Positions 43,855 through 52,607 are shown, numbered from the stretch's first letter. The stretch: 64,000 nt of DNA from DASWNP01 sp036399175 (GCA_036399175.1 DASWNP010000049.1:1-64000), one strand, 5' to 3'. Notes: generated by a model from the sequence alone, not told the origin. Made by a program: numbers and translations.

Positions 43855-43917
43855 AGCGTGTGCCGAAGCAGCTATCTCATACACTCGCGCGACGAGAGAC
43901 GCAAGTAAAATTGTTGG

Positions 43918-44008
43918 AAACGATGAACGCGGAACGATGAACGCGGAATGAAAAGCAGCAGAGCTTTCGTCTTTCAGTTCATCGTTCCGCGTTCCGCGTT
44001 CATCGTTT
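43918..44008. repeat. Word-palindrome element E12 (GAACGATGAACG family)
   Basis: Left arm 43918-43951 and right arm 43975-44008 made of AACGATGAACGCGGAACG words; 18 bp (43919-43936 / 43990-44007) are perfectly complementary. Minus-strand centre GAAAGACGAAAGCTCTGCTG. Close relative of E4 and of the inner part of E14. The ubiD stop codon (44000-44002) lies inside the right arm. Confidence 0.92.
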
Positions 44009-45763
44009 GTCTTTGGGGAAATACTCAGGCCAGCGCCGGTCAACGAGGGCGGCGATGTCGGGGCGGACGATTAGCTCTTCCGGGTAGCCGGGCTTCATGC
44101 GCGCGTCGATGACGAGGGGCGCGGCGTAGGAGAGATGGTGTCGGCGGACGCTCGTCTCGGCGGCGTGGATGTCTGAAGCGGGCTCGAAGCGCGTCCAGGT
44201 CGCCCAGAGAAAATCGGAGGTCGAGAAGGCGACGCCTGCGTCGTCGTGCAGGACGACGAGCGGCCAGTCGGCGAATGCTGCCGAGCGCGCGAGGCGTGCG
44301 GCCTGCTCGGGCTCCTGCGCGTAAGGCGTGCCTTCGAGGATGAGGCAGCCGCCGCAGAAGACTTCGGCGCGTGCGACGCCTTGCGGAAGCTCGCCTCGAA
44401 ACTCTCTCGGCAGGTCGCGCACCGGCTCGCCGAGTCCGAGAAGGATAGCTTTGCTGCCTTCGTTGATTTTGCCGCTCGTGTAGTCGAGCGTGTCCATCGA
44501 GACGTTTGAGAAGATGAAGAGGTCGCTTTCGGGGCGGAAGCGCGCGAGGACGTGCTCGAACAGTTTCGGGAAGTCGCGCAGGTCTTGCGGCGTGTCGGTG
44601 AGAATCAGAAACTTCGTGAGCGAGAGCTGACCTTCGCCGAGGATGCGAAAGCCTGAGACGAGGGCTTCGCGCGCGTAACGCTCGCGCACGACCGCCGCCG
44701 CCAGGGAATGAAAGCCGGTCTCGCCGTACGTCCAGAGGTCGCGCACGCTCGGCATGACGAGCGGGAAGAGCGGCGAGAGAAGTTTCTGCAAGTAGTCGCC
44801 GATGAAGAAATCTTCCTGTCGCGGCTTGCCGACGACCGTCGCCGGATAGATGGCGTCGCGGCGGTGAAAGACGGCTTCGACGTGAAAGACCGGATAGTCG
44901 TGCTGCAAGGAATAGTAGCCGTAGTGGTCGCCGAAAGGCCCTTCGGGTCGGCGCTCTTTGGGCGGCACATGGCCGACCAGAGCGAACTCGGCCTCGGCCA
45001 CCAAGCGATGACGATTCGGCAGAGGACTATCGGCGACCTTTATCTTCTCGCCCGCCAGGACAGATGCGAGCACAAGCTCGGGCACGTCTTCGGGAAGCGG
45101 CGCAATCGCCGAGAGGATGAGCGCGGGCGGCCCGCCGAGAAAGATTGTGACCGGAAGCGGCTCTCCGGCGCGCTCGGCTTCGTGATAATGAAAGCCGCCG
45201 CCTTTGTGTATCTGCCAGTGGATGCCTGTGGTCTCGGAGTCGTAGCGCTGCACGCGGTACATGCCGAGGTTGTGCTTTCCAGTCGTAGGGTGCTCGGTGT
45301 AGACGAGCGGGAGGGTGAGAAAAGCGCCGCCGTCCTCCTGCCAGGTGGTGAGCACGGGAAGCTCTTCGAGGCGCGCGGGAGCGTCTTTGACTTCGAGGAC
45401 GGGAGCGCGGCGCGTGCGGCGTGTGCCGAGGCGCAGGGCTTCGAGGGCGAGCGAGCGATGCTGCCAGAGCGCGGCGGGACGCGGAGGCAGAAGCGATTCG
45501 GCGAGGTGGACGACCTCGCGCACGAGCGCCTCGGGCTTCTGCCCGAATGCCAGCTCGATGCGACGCGCCGTGCCGAACATATTTGTTACGACCGGATAAC
45601 GGCTTCCCTTCACTCGCTCGAACAGGAGCGCCGCGCCGCCTCGCTCTATGACTCGACGGTGAACTTCGGCCAGCTCAAGGTAAGGGTCAACCTCTGTGGA
45701 AATCGTGACCAGCTCGTTTTCACGTCTGAGCAGATTGAGAAATGAACGCAGGTTCGGGTGCAT
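44000..45763 (-). CDS. ubiD: UbiD family decarboxylase
   Basis: 587 residues, prenylated-FMN-dependent decarboxylase family. Features: RSFLNLLRRENELVTI start, LPVLTTWQEDGGAFLTLPLV, NLGMYRVQRYDSETTGIHWQ (the substrate/cofactor region), GGPPALILSAIAPLP, and PERRPEGPFGDHYGYY-like catalytic Arg/Glu block. Likely 4-hydroxy-3-polyprenylbenzoate-type decarboxylation in quinone synthesis, or the related step of the futalosine menaquinone route; no UbiX is visible. The C-terminal FPKDKR and the stop are shared with element E12. ATG at 45763. Confidence 0.92.
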   Translation of the reverse strand: MHPNLRSFLNLLRRENELVTISTEVDPYLELAEVHRRVIERGGAALLFERVKGSRYPVVTNMFGTARRIELAFGQKPEALVREVVHLAESLLPPRPAALWQHRSLALEALRLGTRRTRRAPVLEVKDAPARLEELPVLTTWQEDGGAFLTLPLVYTEHPTTGKHNLGMYRVQRYDSETTGIHWQIHKGGGFHYHEAERAGEPLPVTIFLGGPPALILSAIAPLPEDVPELVLASVLAGEKIKVADSPLPNRHRLVAEAEFALVGHVPPKERRPEGPFGDHYGYYSLQHDYPVFHVEAVFHRRDAIYPATVVGKPRQEDFFIGDYLQKLLSPLFPLVMPSVRDLWTYGETGFHSLAAAVVRERYAREALVSGFRILGEGQLSLTKFLILTDTPQDLRDFPKLFEHVLARFRPESDLFIFSNVSMDTLDYTSGKINEGSKAILLGLGEPVRDLPREFRGELPQGVARAEVFCGGCLILEGTPYAQEPEQAARLARSAAFADWPLVVLHDDAGVAFSTSDFLWATWTRFEPASDIHAAETSVRRHHLSYAAPLVIDARMKPGYPEELIVRPDIAALVDRRWPEYFPKDKR

Positions 45764-45895
45764 AGAATCTGAAAGCTGAAAGCCTCGCTTGTTTTTAAAG
45801 ATGCTTGTTTTTAACGATTGAGTATAACTTGCGCGAAGCCGGAATGCCCGCTCGCGTCCGCCTCAAGAGGTAATTCTCCAGACAACCTCCATACA

Positions 45896-45940
45896 AAAGC
45901 GAAAGGGGAGCGCGCGCTCTGAAAGCTCGCTTCCCCTCTC
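45896..45940 (-). terminator. Probable rho-independent terminator after the HEAT-repeat gene
   Basis: On the minus strand, a GC-rich stem (AGGGGAAGCG pairing with CGCTCCCCT, plus-strand coordinates 45928-45937 and 45904-45912, one bulge) is followed by TTTCGCTTTTG. It lies 30-70 bp beyond the stop codon of the gene at 45972-46637. Confidence 0.6.
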
Positions 45941-45971
45941 ACACTCACGTCAGATTGTTTCGGGCGGTTGC

Positions 45972-46637
45972 TTACCGCTGCGGCGGCGCGTCGTCGCTCT
46001 TCTCTTCGTCGCTCGCTCCGGTGACGCGCTGGCGCGAGCGCGCGGGAGCGTTGGAGGGAGCATTGAGGCGTTCGTTGATGTCGCGCTCGGCCTGTCGTGC
46101 GGCTTCGGCGATTTTGGGGTCGAGCGAAGCGGCGAAGGGCTTGATTCGTTCGAGCGTTTCGGCGTTGCCGAGGTAAGCGAGAATCTGTAGGAGCTTGATT
46201 TGCGTGTTGCCGTTGGCGCGAGGGAGAAAGACGTAGAGAGCGTCGGGGCCTTCCAATTCGGAGAGATAGACCTGCGCCTGGTCGGAGCGCGACGAATCGA
46301 GCGCGCGGACGAGACTGTAGAGCACTTCCCTCTTGCCCATCCGGTAGAGCGCCCAGTCGAGCGCGACGCGCACGCGCTCGTTCTTCTCCTGCAAGCGATA
46401 GCCTTCGACGAGCCGTCGCTGCTCCGTAGCGGCGAGGCGCGCGAGTTCTTCCGCCGCGTGCTGGCGTTTGAGCGGGTCGCTGTTTGTGAGCTGCCGAGCG
46501 AGGGAGTTCGAGTCGAGGCGGGCGGCTACGGGCTGAGACTGCGGCTCATCCTGTGCGCCGACGAGTGGAAGCGCGTATGCGCCGGAGCAGGCGAGGACGA
46601 GGGCGAAGAATCCGGCCGACAGTTTTTTCCGGCTCAT
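45972..46637 (-). CDS. Secreted HEAT-like repeat protein
   Basis: 221 residues. Signal peptide (about 1-28, AGFFALVLACSGAYALPLVGAQ). The rest is alpha-helical with HEAT-like repeats: DPLKRQHAAEELARLA (~53-70), RVRVALDWALYRMGKREVL (~87-105) and IKLLQILAYLGNAETLERI (~143-162). A charged tail follows. Probably a periplasmic scaffold; no specific family recognised. ATG at 46637. It lies downstream of the M16 peptidase pair, separated by 204 bp that include a palindrome. Confidence 0.7.
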   Translation of the reverse strand: MSRKKLSAGFFALVLACSGAYALPLVGAQDEPQSQPVAARLDSNSLARQLTNSDPLKRQHAAEELARLAATEQRRLVEGYRLQEKNERVRVALDWALYRMGKREVLYSLVRALDSSRSDQAQVYLSELEGPDALYVFLPRANGNTQIKLLQILAYLGNAETLERIKPFAASLDPKIAEAARQAERDINERLNAPSNAPARSRQRVTGASDEEKSDDAPPQR

Positions 46638-46730
46638 AGGGTGTGCCTCCTTCGAGTGTTAAAGACCAAAGTCGTTCAGGTCTATCAAGGACAGTATGCA
46701 AATAAATGCGGCGCGCGCTTGATAACTGTC

Positions 46731-46788
46731 GGGGCAAGGCTTGTCTCTGCTCGTGTTTCCTGAGCGTGCGAGGGGAAAGCCCTGCCCC
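46731..46788. repeat. REP-like palindrome
   Basis: GGGGCAAGGCTT (46731-46742) pairs with AAGCCCTGCCCC (46777-46788) with one mismatch, loop about 34 nt. The flanks GTC...TTAC and the GGGGC core resemble the repetitive extragenic palindromes found in many GC-rich genomes and differ in type from the word-palindromes. It sits between the M16 operon and the HEAT gene. Confidence 0.6.
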
Positions 46789-46841
46789 TTACAGTTGCAT
46801 TCAAATGACAAAGAGCAACCGCGATGCTCTCGAAGTGCGCG

Positions 46842-48374
46842 CTACTTCTTCGCGTCCGCGCCCGTCTTGCGAAGGGTGGCGGAATTGAGGTCGAGTTCGG
46901 CGAGCGGAATCACTTCCACGTCGGGGAACTGCTTGCGGAGCGGTTCGAGAAACATCTTGGCGTTGCCGACGATGATGATGTTGGCCTCCTTCGCGCCGAT
47001 GCGCGAGGCGGCGAACTTCTGCACGTCAGCGCCGGTGACGCCCTGCACGTCTCTGATGTAGCTGTTAATCAGGTCGAGACTCAGACCGTAGAGCGCGAGC
47101 GAGCCTATCTGGTTGACGAGCCCGTCGGTGGTTTCAAGATTGCGCCCGAAGTTGCCGATGAGCACGGCCTTTCGCGGCGTCAGCTCCACGTCGGCGATGG
47201 GCTCGCTTGAAAGGCGCGTCAGCTCGCTGATGAGAAGCGAAGCCACTTCCGCGCCCGACTCGTTCTTGGTCTGCGTCGAAGCGACGAAGGGGCCGACATC
47301 GCGGCGAACCGAGAGCTGGCTGCCAGCGCCGTAGCTGAGGCCGCGCTTGATGCGAATCTCCTGATTGAGACGCGCCGAATAGCCGCCGCCGAAGACGGAG
47401 TTGGCGACGATGCCCCGGAAGTATTCCGGGTCGGTGCGGCTGATGCCGCTTCGGGCGAGCACGACCGCCGCCTGCCCCGCCTCCGGCATATCGACGACGA
47501 CGACGCGCGTCTTGCTGCTCGCCGCCGCCGCTCTGGCCTTCGCCGCGTCGGCGCTCGGAGCGGGAAGAGGCACGGAGGGTCGAGCCCAGTCGCCGAAGAG
47601 ACGTTCGGCGAGGCGGAAGGCATCGTCGGGGCGGATGTCGCCGCCGATGACGAGGATTGCATTGTCGGGTCGGTAGTATTGCGAATGCAGACGCACGATG
47701 TCGTCGCGCTTGATGCGGGTGAGCGATTCGGGCGTGCCTGAGACGGGATGGCCGTAGGCTGCGTCGCCGAAGACGATGCGCGCGGCGGTCAGGCTTGCGA
47801 GCGAGCCGGGCTGCCGAAGCGTCACGCTCAGGTTGTCGAGATACTGCTGGCGCAGGCGTTCTATCTCTTCATCCTTGAAGGTGGCGTTGCGGACAACGTC
47901 GGCCAGTATCTCCATCGCCTGCGAAATTCTCGACGAGGCGACGTTGACGGAAGCGCGCGAGGCGTCCCAGCCCGCGCCCGAAGTGAGCGTGCCGCCGAGG
48001 GCTTCGATGGCCTGCGCGATTTCCGGCGCGGTGCGCGTCTTCGTGCCCTTCGTGAGAAGCGATGCGGTCAGGTCGGCGAGACCGCTCAACGGCGCGGGGT
48101 CTATCTCGCCGCCGTTTTTAATCAACATCTCCGCCGTCACCAGAGGGCTCTCCGTGCGCTCGACGACGATGACGCGAAGACCGTTCTTGAGCGTGCGCTC
48201 GACGGGCTTAGGCACTGAGACCGAACGAGGCGCGGCGGGCGGAGGCGGCGTCGCCTGCGGCGTGGCCGCCGCTTGCGCGAAGGCTCCGGGCGCACACGTC
48301 GCCAGCACGAACAGGGCGGCGAGCGCCGCCGTCATGCTCGTCATCCGACGAAAGACTTTCTCTGTTAAGCTCAT
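46842..48374 (-). CDS. M16 peptidase family protein, non-catalytic subunit
   Basis: 510 residues. Signal peptide (to about 34, ATCAPGAFAQA), a Pro-rich spacer, then two M16 (pitrilysin) domains: TLKNGLRVIVVERTESPLV and SRSDPEYFRGIVANSVFGGG-type helix. The zinc site is lost: where catalytic members have HxxEH this protein has LADLTASLLTKGT, so it is the non-catalytic partner, as in mitochondrial-processing-peptidase pairs. Its start overlaps the end of the catalytic partner by 4 bp, implying a heterodimer. Confidence 0.88.
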   Translation of the reverse strand: MSLTEKVFRRMTSMTAALAALFVLATCAPGAFAQAAATPQATPPPPAAPRSVSVPKPVERTLKNGLRVIVVERTESPLVTAEMLIKNGGEIDPAPLSGLADLTASLLTKGTKTRTAPEIAQAIEALGGTLTSGAGWDASRASVNVASSRISQAMEILADVVRNATFKDEEIERLRQQYLDNLSVTLRQPGSLASLTAARIVFGDAAYGHPVSGTPESLTRIKRDDIVRLHSQYYRPDNAILVIGGDIRPDDAFRLAERLFGDWARPSVPLPAPSADAAKARAAAASSKTRVVVVDMPEAGQAAVVLARSGISRTDPEYFRGIVANSVFGGGYSARLNQEIRIKRGLSYGAGSQLSVRRDVGPFVASTQTKNESGAEVASLLISELTRLSSEPIADVELTPRKAVLIGNFGRNLETTDGLVNQIGSLALYGLSLDLINSYIRDVQGVTGADVQKFAASRIGAKEANIIIVGNAKMFLEPLRKQFPDVEVIPLAELDLNSATLRKTGADAKK

Positions 48375-49801
48375 CTCCTGCTCCCTTCTTTCGCGTCCGT
48401 CGCGCTTCTTTGTTCGTCGCCGCCCCTCCTGCTCGCGCCGCTCTTTTCGGCGGGCGCGGCTTCGGACAGGTAGTGTATGACGACTCGGTTAGTATCGGTA
48501 AAGTATTTCTGCATGACGCGCTGCACGTCGGCAGCCGTGACGGACTGGAGGCGTTCGAGCGCGGTGTTGACGCGGCTCGCGTCGCCAATCAGGACTGCTG
48601 CCTGCCCGAGCGCGAAGGCTTTGCCGTTGTTGGTCTCGCGCTCGCGCAGTTGGTTCGTCACCAGTTGGTTCTTCGCCTTCTCAAGCTCGGCGGCGGTGAC
48701 GGGCGTCTGCTGCATCTTCTTCAGCTCGGCCAGAAGCGAGCGCTCGGCCTCGGCGGGCTGCTTGCCGCTCGCAAGGATTGCGCCGAAGACGAAGAGGCCG
48801 TTGTGCTCGCGCAAATCCGCGCTGGCGAAAGCCTCCTGCGCCACCTGCTGCTGATAGACGAGCGACTGGTAGAGACGCGACGATTCGCCCGCCGTCAGAA
48901 TCGACTCGGCGACTCGCAGAGCGTCCGTGTCGGGACTCGACACGGGCGGCGCGAGATAAGTGAGAGCGACCGCCGGAAGCGGCACGTTCGGACGCCGCTC
49001 TTCGTATCGACGCTCGGCTGTGCGCGCAGGCTCCTGAAGCGTGACGCGCGGCAGGGGCGTCGAAGGCTTCGGGATGCTTCCGAAATACTTATCGACGAGC
49101 GTGTCGAGTTGTTTCTGGTCGAAGTCGCCGACGACGATGAGAGTCGCGTTGTCGGGGCGATAGAAGGTCGAATGGAAGGCGCGCACGTCTTCGATGGTCG
49201 CGGCGTTCAGCTCGTCGATGTTGCCGATGCCTGGACGCCTGTATGGATGCTTCGTGAACGAGCGCTGCTCGATGAGATAGAAGAGCATGCCGTAGGGCTG
49301 CGAGAGATAACGCTGGCGAAACTCTTCTTTGACGACATCGCGCTCGGATTTGAAAACGGCGTCGTTGAGGTTGAGGCCGCTCAGGCGGTCGGCCTCCGCC
49401 CAGAGCAGCGTCTCCAGATAGTTTGACGGCACTACCTCGTAGTAGTTCGTGAAGTCGTCCCACGTCGAAGCGTTGTTCCAGCCGCCCACGTCTTCGGTGA
49501 GCCTGTCCATCATCTCGTCCTTCATGTTCTTCGTGCCCTTGAACATGATGTGCTCGAAGAGATGCGCGAAGCCGCTCCGGCCTTCGGGGTCGTCCTTCGA
49601 GCCGACCTTGTACCAGACCTGTATCGAGACGGTCGGGCTGGATTTGTCCTGAACGCTGTAGACCTTCATGCCGTTCGAGAGCGTGCGCTCCTGATAGCTG
49701 AGGCGCGGCACGCGCATCGTCTGGGCGTCGGCTGACGGCGGCAAGGCCGCGAGCACGGCGACGGCGCACAAAAGCAGCAATGCGGTGAAATTACGAAGCA
49801 T
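48371..49801 (-). CDS. M16 family zinc metallopeptidase, catalytic subunit
   Basis: 476 residues. Signal peptide (about 1-27), then the inverted zinc motif HxxEH at 80-84 (FAHLFEHIMFKGT) with the downstream Glu in FKSERDVVKEEF, completing the metal site. Two M16 domains are present. Probably a periplasmic or outer-membrane peptide-degrading enzyme. ATG at 49801 (MLRNFTALLL) is taken as the signal-peptide start; codons upstream are Arg/His-rich noise. First gene of the M16 operon. Confidence 0.92.
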   Translation of the reverse strand: MLRNFTALLLLCAVAVLAALPPSADAQTMRVPRLSYQERTLSNGMKVYSVQDKSSPTVSIQVWYKVGSKDDPEGRSGFAHLFEHIMFKGTKNMKDEMMDRLTEDVGGWNNASTWDDFTNYYEVVPSNYLETLLWAEADRLSGLNLNDAVFKSERDVVKEEFRQRYLSQPYGMLFYLIEQRSFTKHPYRRPGIGNIDELNAATIEDVRAFHSTFYRPDNATLIVVGDFDQKQLDTLVDKYFGSIPKPSTPLPRVTLQEPARTAERRYEERRPNVPLPAVALTYLAPPVSSPDTDALRVAESILTAGESSRLYQSLVYQQQVAQEAFASADLREHNGLFVFGAILASGKQPAEAERSLLAELKKMQQTPVTAAELEKAKNQLVTNQLRERETNNGKAFALGQAAVLIGDASRVNTALERLQSVTAADVQRVMQKYFTDTNRVVIHYLSEAAPAEKSGASRRGGDEQRSATDAKEGSRR

Positions 49802-50183
49802 GTTTTTGAAGCTCCTCGGGTTGTGATGAGCAAACTGCGGAGAGTTTCGAGCGCGTCTGGTAGGATGCGCCCCTCGCGCCCGCCTGTTGCACAAGGCGGC
49901 GGCCGTACTCCCCTCTTTTATCCATTAAATTGGACGTGAAACCTTGAAACGCGAAACGGCTGTGCCCACGCACAGCCATTCGGAGAAGAACAGTTGTGTA
50001 TACGCACGGACGCCCGGAGCGGTTTAGAAAATTAACAGGGATGGACAGGATAAAGACAAATGATGAATGAGGAATGATGAATGCGGAATGTAAAGACCAA
50101 AGCTTTCTGCTTTTCATTCCTCATTCCGCATTCATCATTCCGCATTTCTTTTATCCTGTCTATCCCTGTTTGAATTGCTTTGG
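49802..50183. promoter_or_regulatory. Promoter region of the M16 operon, with hairpin and nested palindrome
   Basis: 382 bp without a gene. It holds a perfect hairpin GGCTGTGC-CCAC-GCACAGCC at 49958-49977, and nested element E14 at 50031-50171. The hairpin is followed on the minus strand by GTTTCGCGTTTC, so it could end transcription of the 2Fe-2S gene, though the T-tract is poor. The M16 promoter must lie within 49802-49957; I see no clear hexamers. Confidence 0.45.
50031..50171. repeat. Nested word-palindromes E14 (ACAGGGATGGACAGGAT outer, AATGATGAATGCGG inner)
   Basis: Outer arms 50033-50053 and 50150-50170 match 20 of 21 bases (AACAGGGATGGACAGGATAAA against its complement). Inner arms 50059-50090 and 50115-50147 are AATGATGAATGAGG words, related to E4/E12. 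Plus-strand centre TAAAGACCAAAGCTTTCTGC. It lies between the 2Fe-2S gene end and the M16 operon. Confidence 0.92.
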
Positions 50184-50609
50184 TTAGGAGCGATTCTCCC
50201 CGGAAGCGATTTTCAGGAGCGCCAGTCGCTCGACGACACGCCCGCCGACGAGGTGCTGTTCGACTATTTCGGGCACGTCTGCGGCGCGCACCTGCGCGTA
50301 CCAGACGCCTTCGGGGTAGACGAGCACCGCCGCCCCGACCGCGCAGAATCCGACAGAGCTGCAATCGGTCAGAACCACGCTGCCCGAAGGATTCTTCCCC
50401 TTCGACGCCTTCCCGAACAGAAGCCCCCGCGCCTGTAGCTCGCGCGCCAGAGCCTCTCTGACCTCGGCGCTACCAGCCGCCGAACAGGATTTCCCACTGC
50501 ACACGAAAACATGATGCCGAATCGGCGCGTAAGCGATAGGCGCTAAAGCGCACACCCTGTCCCTGTCCTCAAAAATAGATGGCTCGCTCATATTGATTGA
50601 TTGATTCAT
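50184..50609 (-). CDS. 2Fe-2S thioredoxin-like ferredoxin
   Basis: 141 residues of the thioredoxin-fold 2Fe-2S family (as in NuoE and Aquifex-type ferredoxin). Cys ligands: Cys37 and Cys42 (CSGKSC), Cys83 and Cys89 (CSSVGFC). VLVYPEGVWYAQVRAADVPEIVEQHL is the family C-terminal block. ATG at 50609 is used; ATG at 50591 (MSEPSIF) is equally possible, since the first six residues translate the TTGATTGATTCA repeat upstream. Electron carrier, partner unknown. Confidence 0.87.
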   Translation of the reverse strand: MNQSINMSEPSIFEDRDRVCALAPIAYAPIRHHVFVCSGKSCSAAGSAEVREALARELQARGLLFGKASKGKNPSGSVVLTDCSSVGFCAVGAAVLVYPEGVWYAQVRAADVPEIVEQHLVGGRVVERLALLKIASGENRS

Positions 50610-50650
50610 TTCTTCATTGATTCAATGAACCGATGATTCGATGAATCAAT
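50592..50650. repeat. Candidate word-palindrome E17 (TTGATTGATTCA family)
   Basis: ATTGATTGATTGATTCAT words at 50592-50609 and CGATGATTCGATGAATCAAT at 50631-50650; ten bases (50600-50609 / 50641-50650) are perfectly complementary. It covers the start of the 2Fe-2S gene and the divergent promoter region. Centre differs from the AAAACCAAAGC type, so membership of the family is uncertain. Confidence 0.5.
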
Positions 50651-50680
50651 TTCTCTTCTGTGGAGTTTTAGTGATTTTAG

Positions 50681-50686
50681 TATAAA
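50681..50686 (+). promoter_or_regulatory. Possible -10 element upstream of the FHA-protease gene
   Basis: TATAAA within an AT-rich stretch (TTTTAGTGATTTTAGTATAA) in otherwise GC-rich DNA, about 105 bp upstream of the ATG at 50792. No convincing -35 hexamer is seen at normal spacing. Confidence 0.3.
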
Positions 50687-50791
50687 ATGCTGTCACTGGC
50701 GACTGCGCCGCGACCGCCGAGCGAGGAGAGGAGCGGTCGGCGAGCGGTCGCCTGATTCGTGTCTGTCGGCATTTGAAGTCGAAGTTTTAAT

Positions 50792-52393
50792 ATGGCGAAT
50801 GGTCTGGTCATACACGTCGAGGTCGGGGAGAACAAGCACACCGAAGTGCTGACGCACGACCGCATTCGCATCGGCTCGTGCGAGGAGTGCGACCTCCGTC
50901 TGCAAAAGCCCTTCGCGCCCGATTCCGACATCGTGCTCTTCGAGCTGGCGCGCACCAACGGCCACTACCGCGTCGGCGATTTCAACCGTTCCTTCAGGAT
51001 TACACATAACGGCGAGCCGCTCGCCTACGGCACGCCCATCGAAGACGGCGACGAGTTGAGAGTCGAGCAGTCGGGGCTCGCCTTCCAGTTCTTTCCGATT
51101 CGAGATTTGCCTGCGGCCGTCAGTCCCGCCAAGCAGCGTGCGCAGGTTGCGCCCTTCATCGAACACGCGGCGATGGAGGCGGCGGCCACGGCGCGGCGCG
51201 ACGACGCCAAAGTCTTCCTGCGCGAGTTCACGCGCGAGCTGGTGCGTGAAATCAACACCAGCACCAAAATCATCACCCTCCTCATCGCCCTCTCGCTCGC
51301 CGGCGGATTGCTCTACCTCGGCCACGCCGCCTACACGGAGCTGCGTCGCAGCCGCGACCTCATCAATCAGCAAAACGAGCAGATGGTTCGGATGAAGGAG
51401 GCGCTGGAGCAGACCAACAATCAGTTTGCGCGCGTCCGAGAGAGCAACGACGAGATTATCGAAAACCTCTCGCTCGCCCCGACCCTGCATACCCGCTACG
51501 GCAACGGAGTCTGCCTGCTCGCGGGCTCTTACATGCTGGTCGAATCCGGCACGGGTCGCCCGCTTCGTTATCCGGAGTTTCAGACGACCGAAGAGGGCGC
51601 GACGCTGCAAAACGGAGAAGAGCAGCCCATCCTTACGCCCGACGGCAACGGCGCACCTTACATCAACGATTTCGAGGGAACGGGCTTTCACGTCGGCGGC
51701 GGCTACATTCTCACCAACAAGCACCTCGCGCTTGAGCCCTGGAAGGCAGACGAGCGAGTGCAGTCGATTGCCGCGAGCGTGCGCGGGCAGTTTCGACTGA
51801 CGCGCCTCGTGGCCTTCTTTCCCGGTCGTAAGCAGGCTTTCGTTTTGCGTTTCAAGCAGGCGGCGGCGCGCGACGACGTGGCCGTCTGCCTGATGGAAGC
51901 CAAAGAAATTCCGGCTGACCTGCCCGTCCTGCCGCTCGACAAAAACTCCGAGGCCGTGGCCGTCGGCAAGAAGGTCGTGATGATTGGATTTCCGAAAGGT
52001 CTCGACCGCCTGCTCGCCACCTACCTGCCCGAAGTCGAATCGCGCAACCTTCAGCAACGCTACGGAAGCTCGGTCGAAAGCCTGCTCGCCGTGCTCGCCG
52101 AGCGCAACCTCGTCAAGCCGCGCACTACCGAAGGCAACATCACAGACCTCGAAGAGCACCGCATCGCCTACGACGCAAGCTCCGCCGAAGGCAGCTCCGG
52201 CGCGCCGCTCTTCGGCCCCTCGGGACGCGTCATCGGCGTCAATTTCGGCTCCTACATCTACATGACCAACGCCAACTTCGGCATCCCCATCCGCTTCGCC
52301 CTTCCCCCTCTCCAACGCGCCGGCTGGAAGCCCCCCGAGCCGCCTGCGACGCCGGCCACGCCGGGCGGCAACTCAAACAGCAGTGACAAGTGA
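50792..52393 (+). CDS. FHA-domain membrane protein with trypsin-like protease domain
   Basis: 533 residues. An N-terminal FHA-like domain (~1-105; DRIRIGSCEECDLRL, but the usual SRxH set is degenerate), one membrane helix (~159-178), a coiled coil (~185-225), then a chymotrypsin-fold domain: His311 (ILTNKHL), Asp361/362 (RDDVAVCLM), Ser469 (EGSSGAPLFG). All three catalytic residues are present. The FHA part would face the cytoplasm and the protease the periplasm, suggesting signal-coupled proteolysis. The last codons and stop (TGA, 52391-52393) come from element E15. Confidence 0.85.
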   Translation: MANGLVIHVEVGENKHTEVLTHDRIRIGSCEECDLRLQKPFAPDSDIVLFELARTNGHYRVGDFNRSFRITHNGEPLAYGTPIEDGDELRVEQSGLAFQFFPIRDLPAAVSPAKQRAQVAPFIEHAAMEAAATARRDDAKVFLREFTRELVREINTSTKIITLLIALSLAGGLLYLGHAAYTELRRSRDLINQQNEQMVRMKEALEQTNNQFARVRESNDEIIENLSLAPTLHTRYGNGVCLLAGSYMLVESGTGRPLRYPEFQTTEEGATLQNGEEQPILTPDGNGAPYINDFEGTGFHVGGGYILTNKHLALEPWKADERVQSIAASVRGQFRLTRLVAFFPGRKQAFVLRFKQAAARDDVAVCLMEAKEIPADLPVLPLDKNSEAVAVGKKVVMIGFPKGLDRLLATYLPEVESRNLQQRYGSSVESLLAVLAERNLVKPRTTEGNITDLEEHRIAYDASSAEGSSGAPLFGPSGRVIGVNFGSYIYMTNANFGIPIRFALPPLQRAGWKPPEPPATPATPGGNSNSSDK

Positions 52394-52516
52394 CGAGCAG
52401 GACAGGAAGAGAAGTAAATCGTGAATCGTCAATCGTAAATAGTGAAGAACTGGTTTTATCTATTTACGATTTACGATTCACGATTTACGGCTTTTCAAGC
52501 TTGTCACTCGTCGCTG
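52383..52516. repeat. Nested word-palindromes E15 (TGACAAGTGACGAG outer, GTAAATCGTGAATCG inner)
   Basis: Inner arms 52414-52442 and 52460-52488 agree at 28 of 29 bases; centre AGAACTGGTTTTAT. Outer words GTGACAAGTGACGAG (52383-52400) and their complement around CTTGTCACTCGTCGCTG (to 52516) enclose it, separated by GACAGGAAGAGAA and GGCTTTTCAAG. Same outer and inner families as E11. Supplies the stop of the FHA-protease gene. Confidence 0.93.
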
Positions 52517-52607
52517 CTCTAAGTTACCCTTGCCACTTTTGTTGGAGAGGATGTGCGCCGAGTCGGAGCGCGTGTGTAAATTTGGTTTGATGGAGATTCT
52601 TTAGAAG

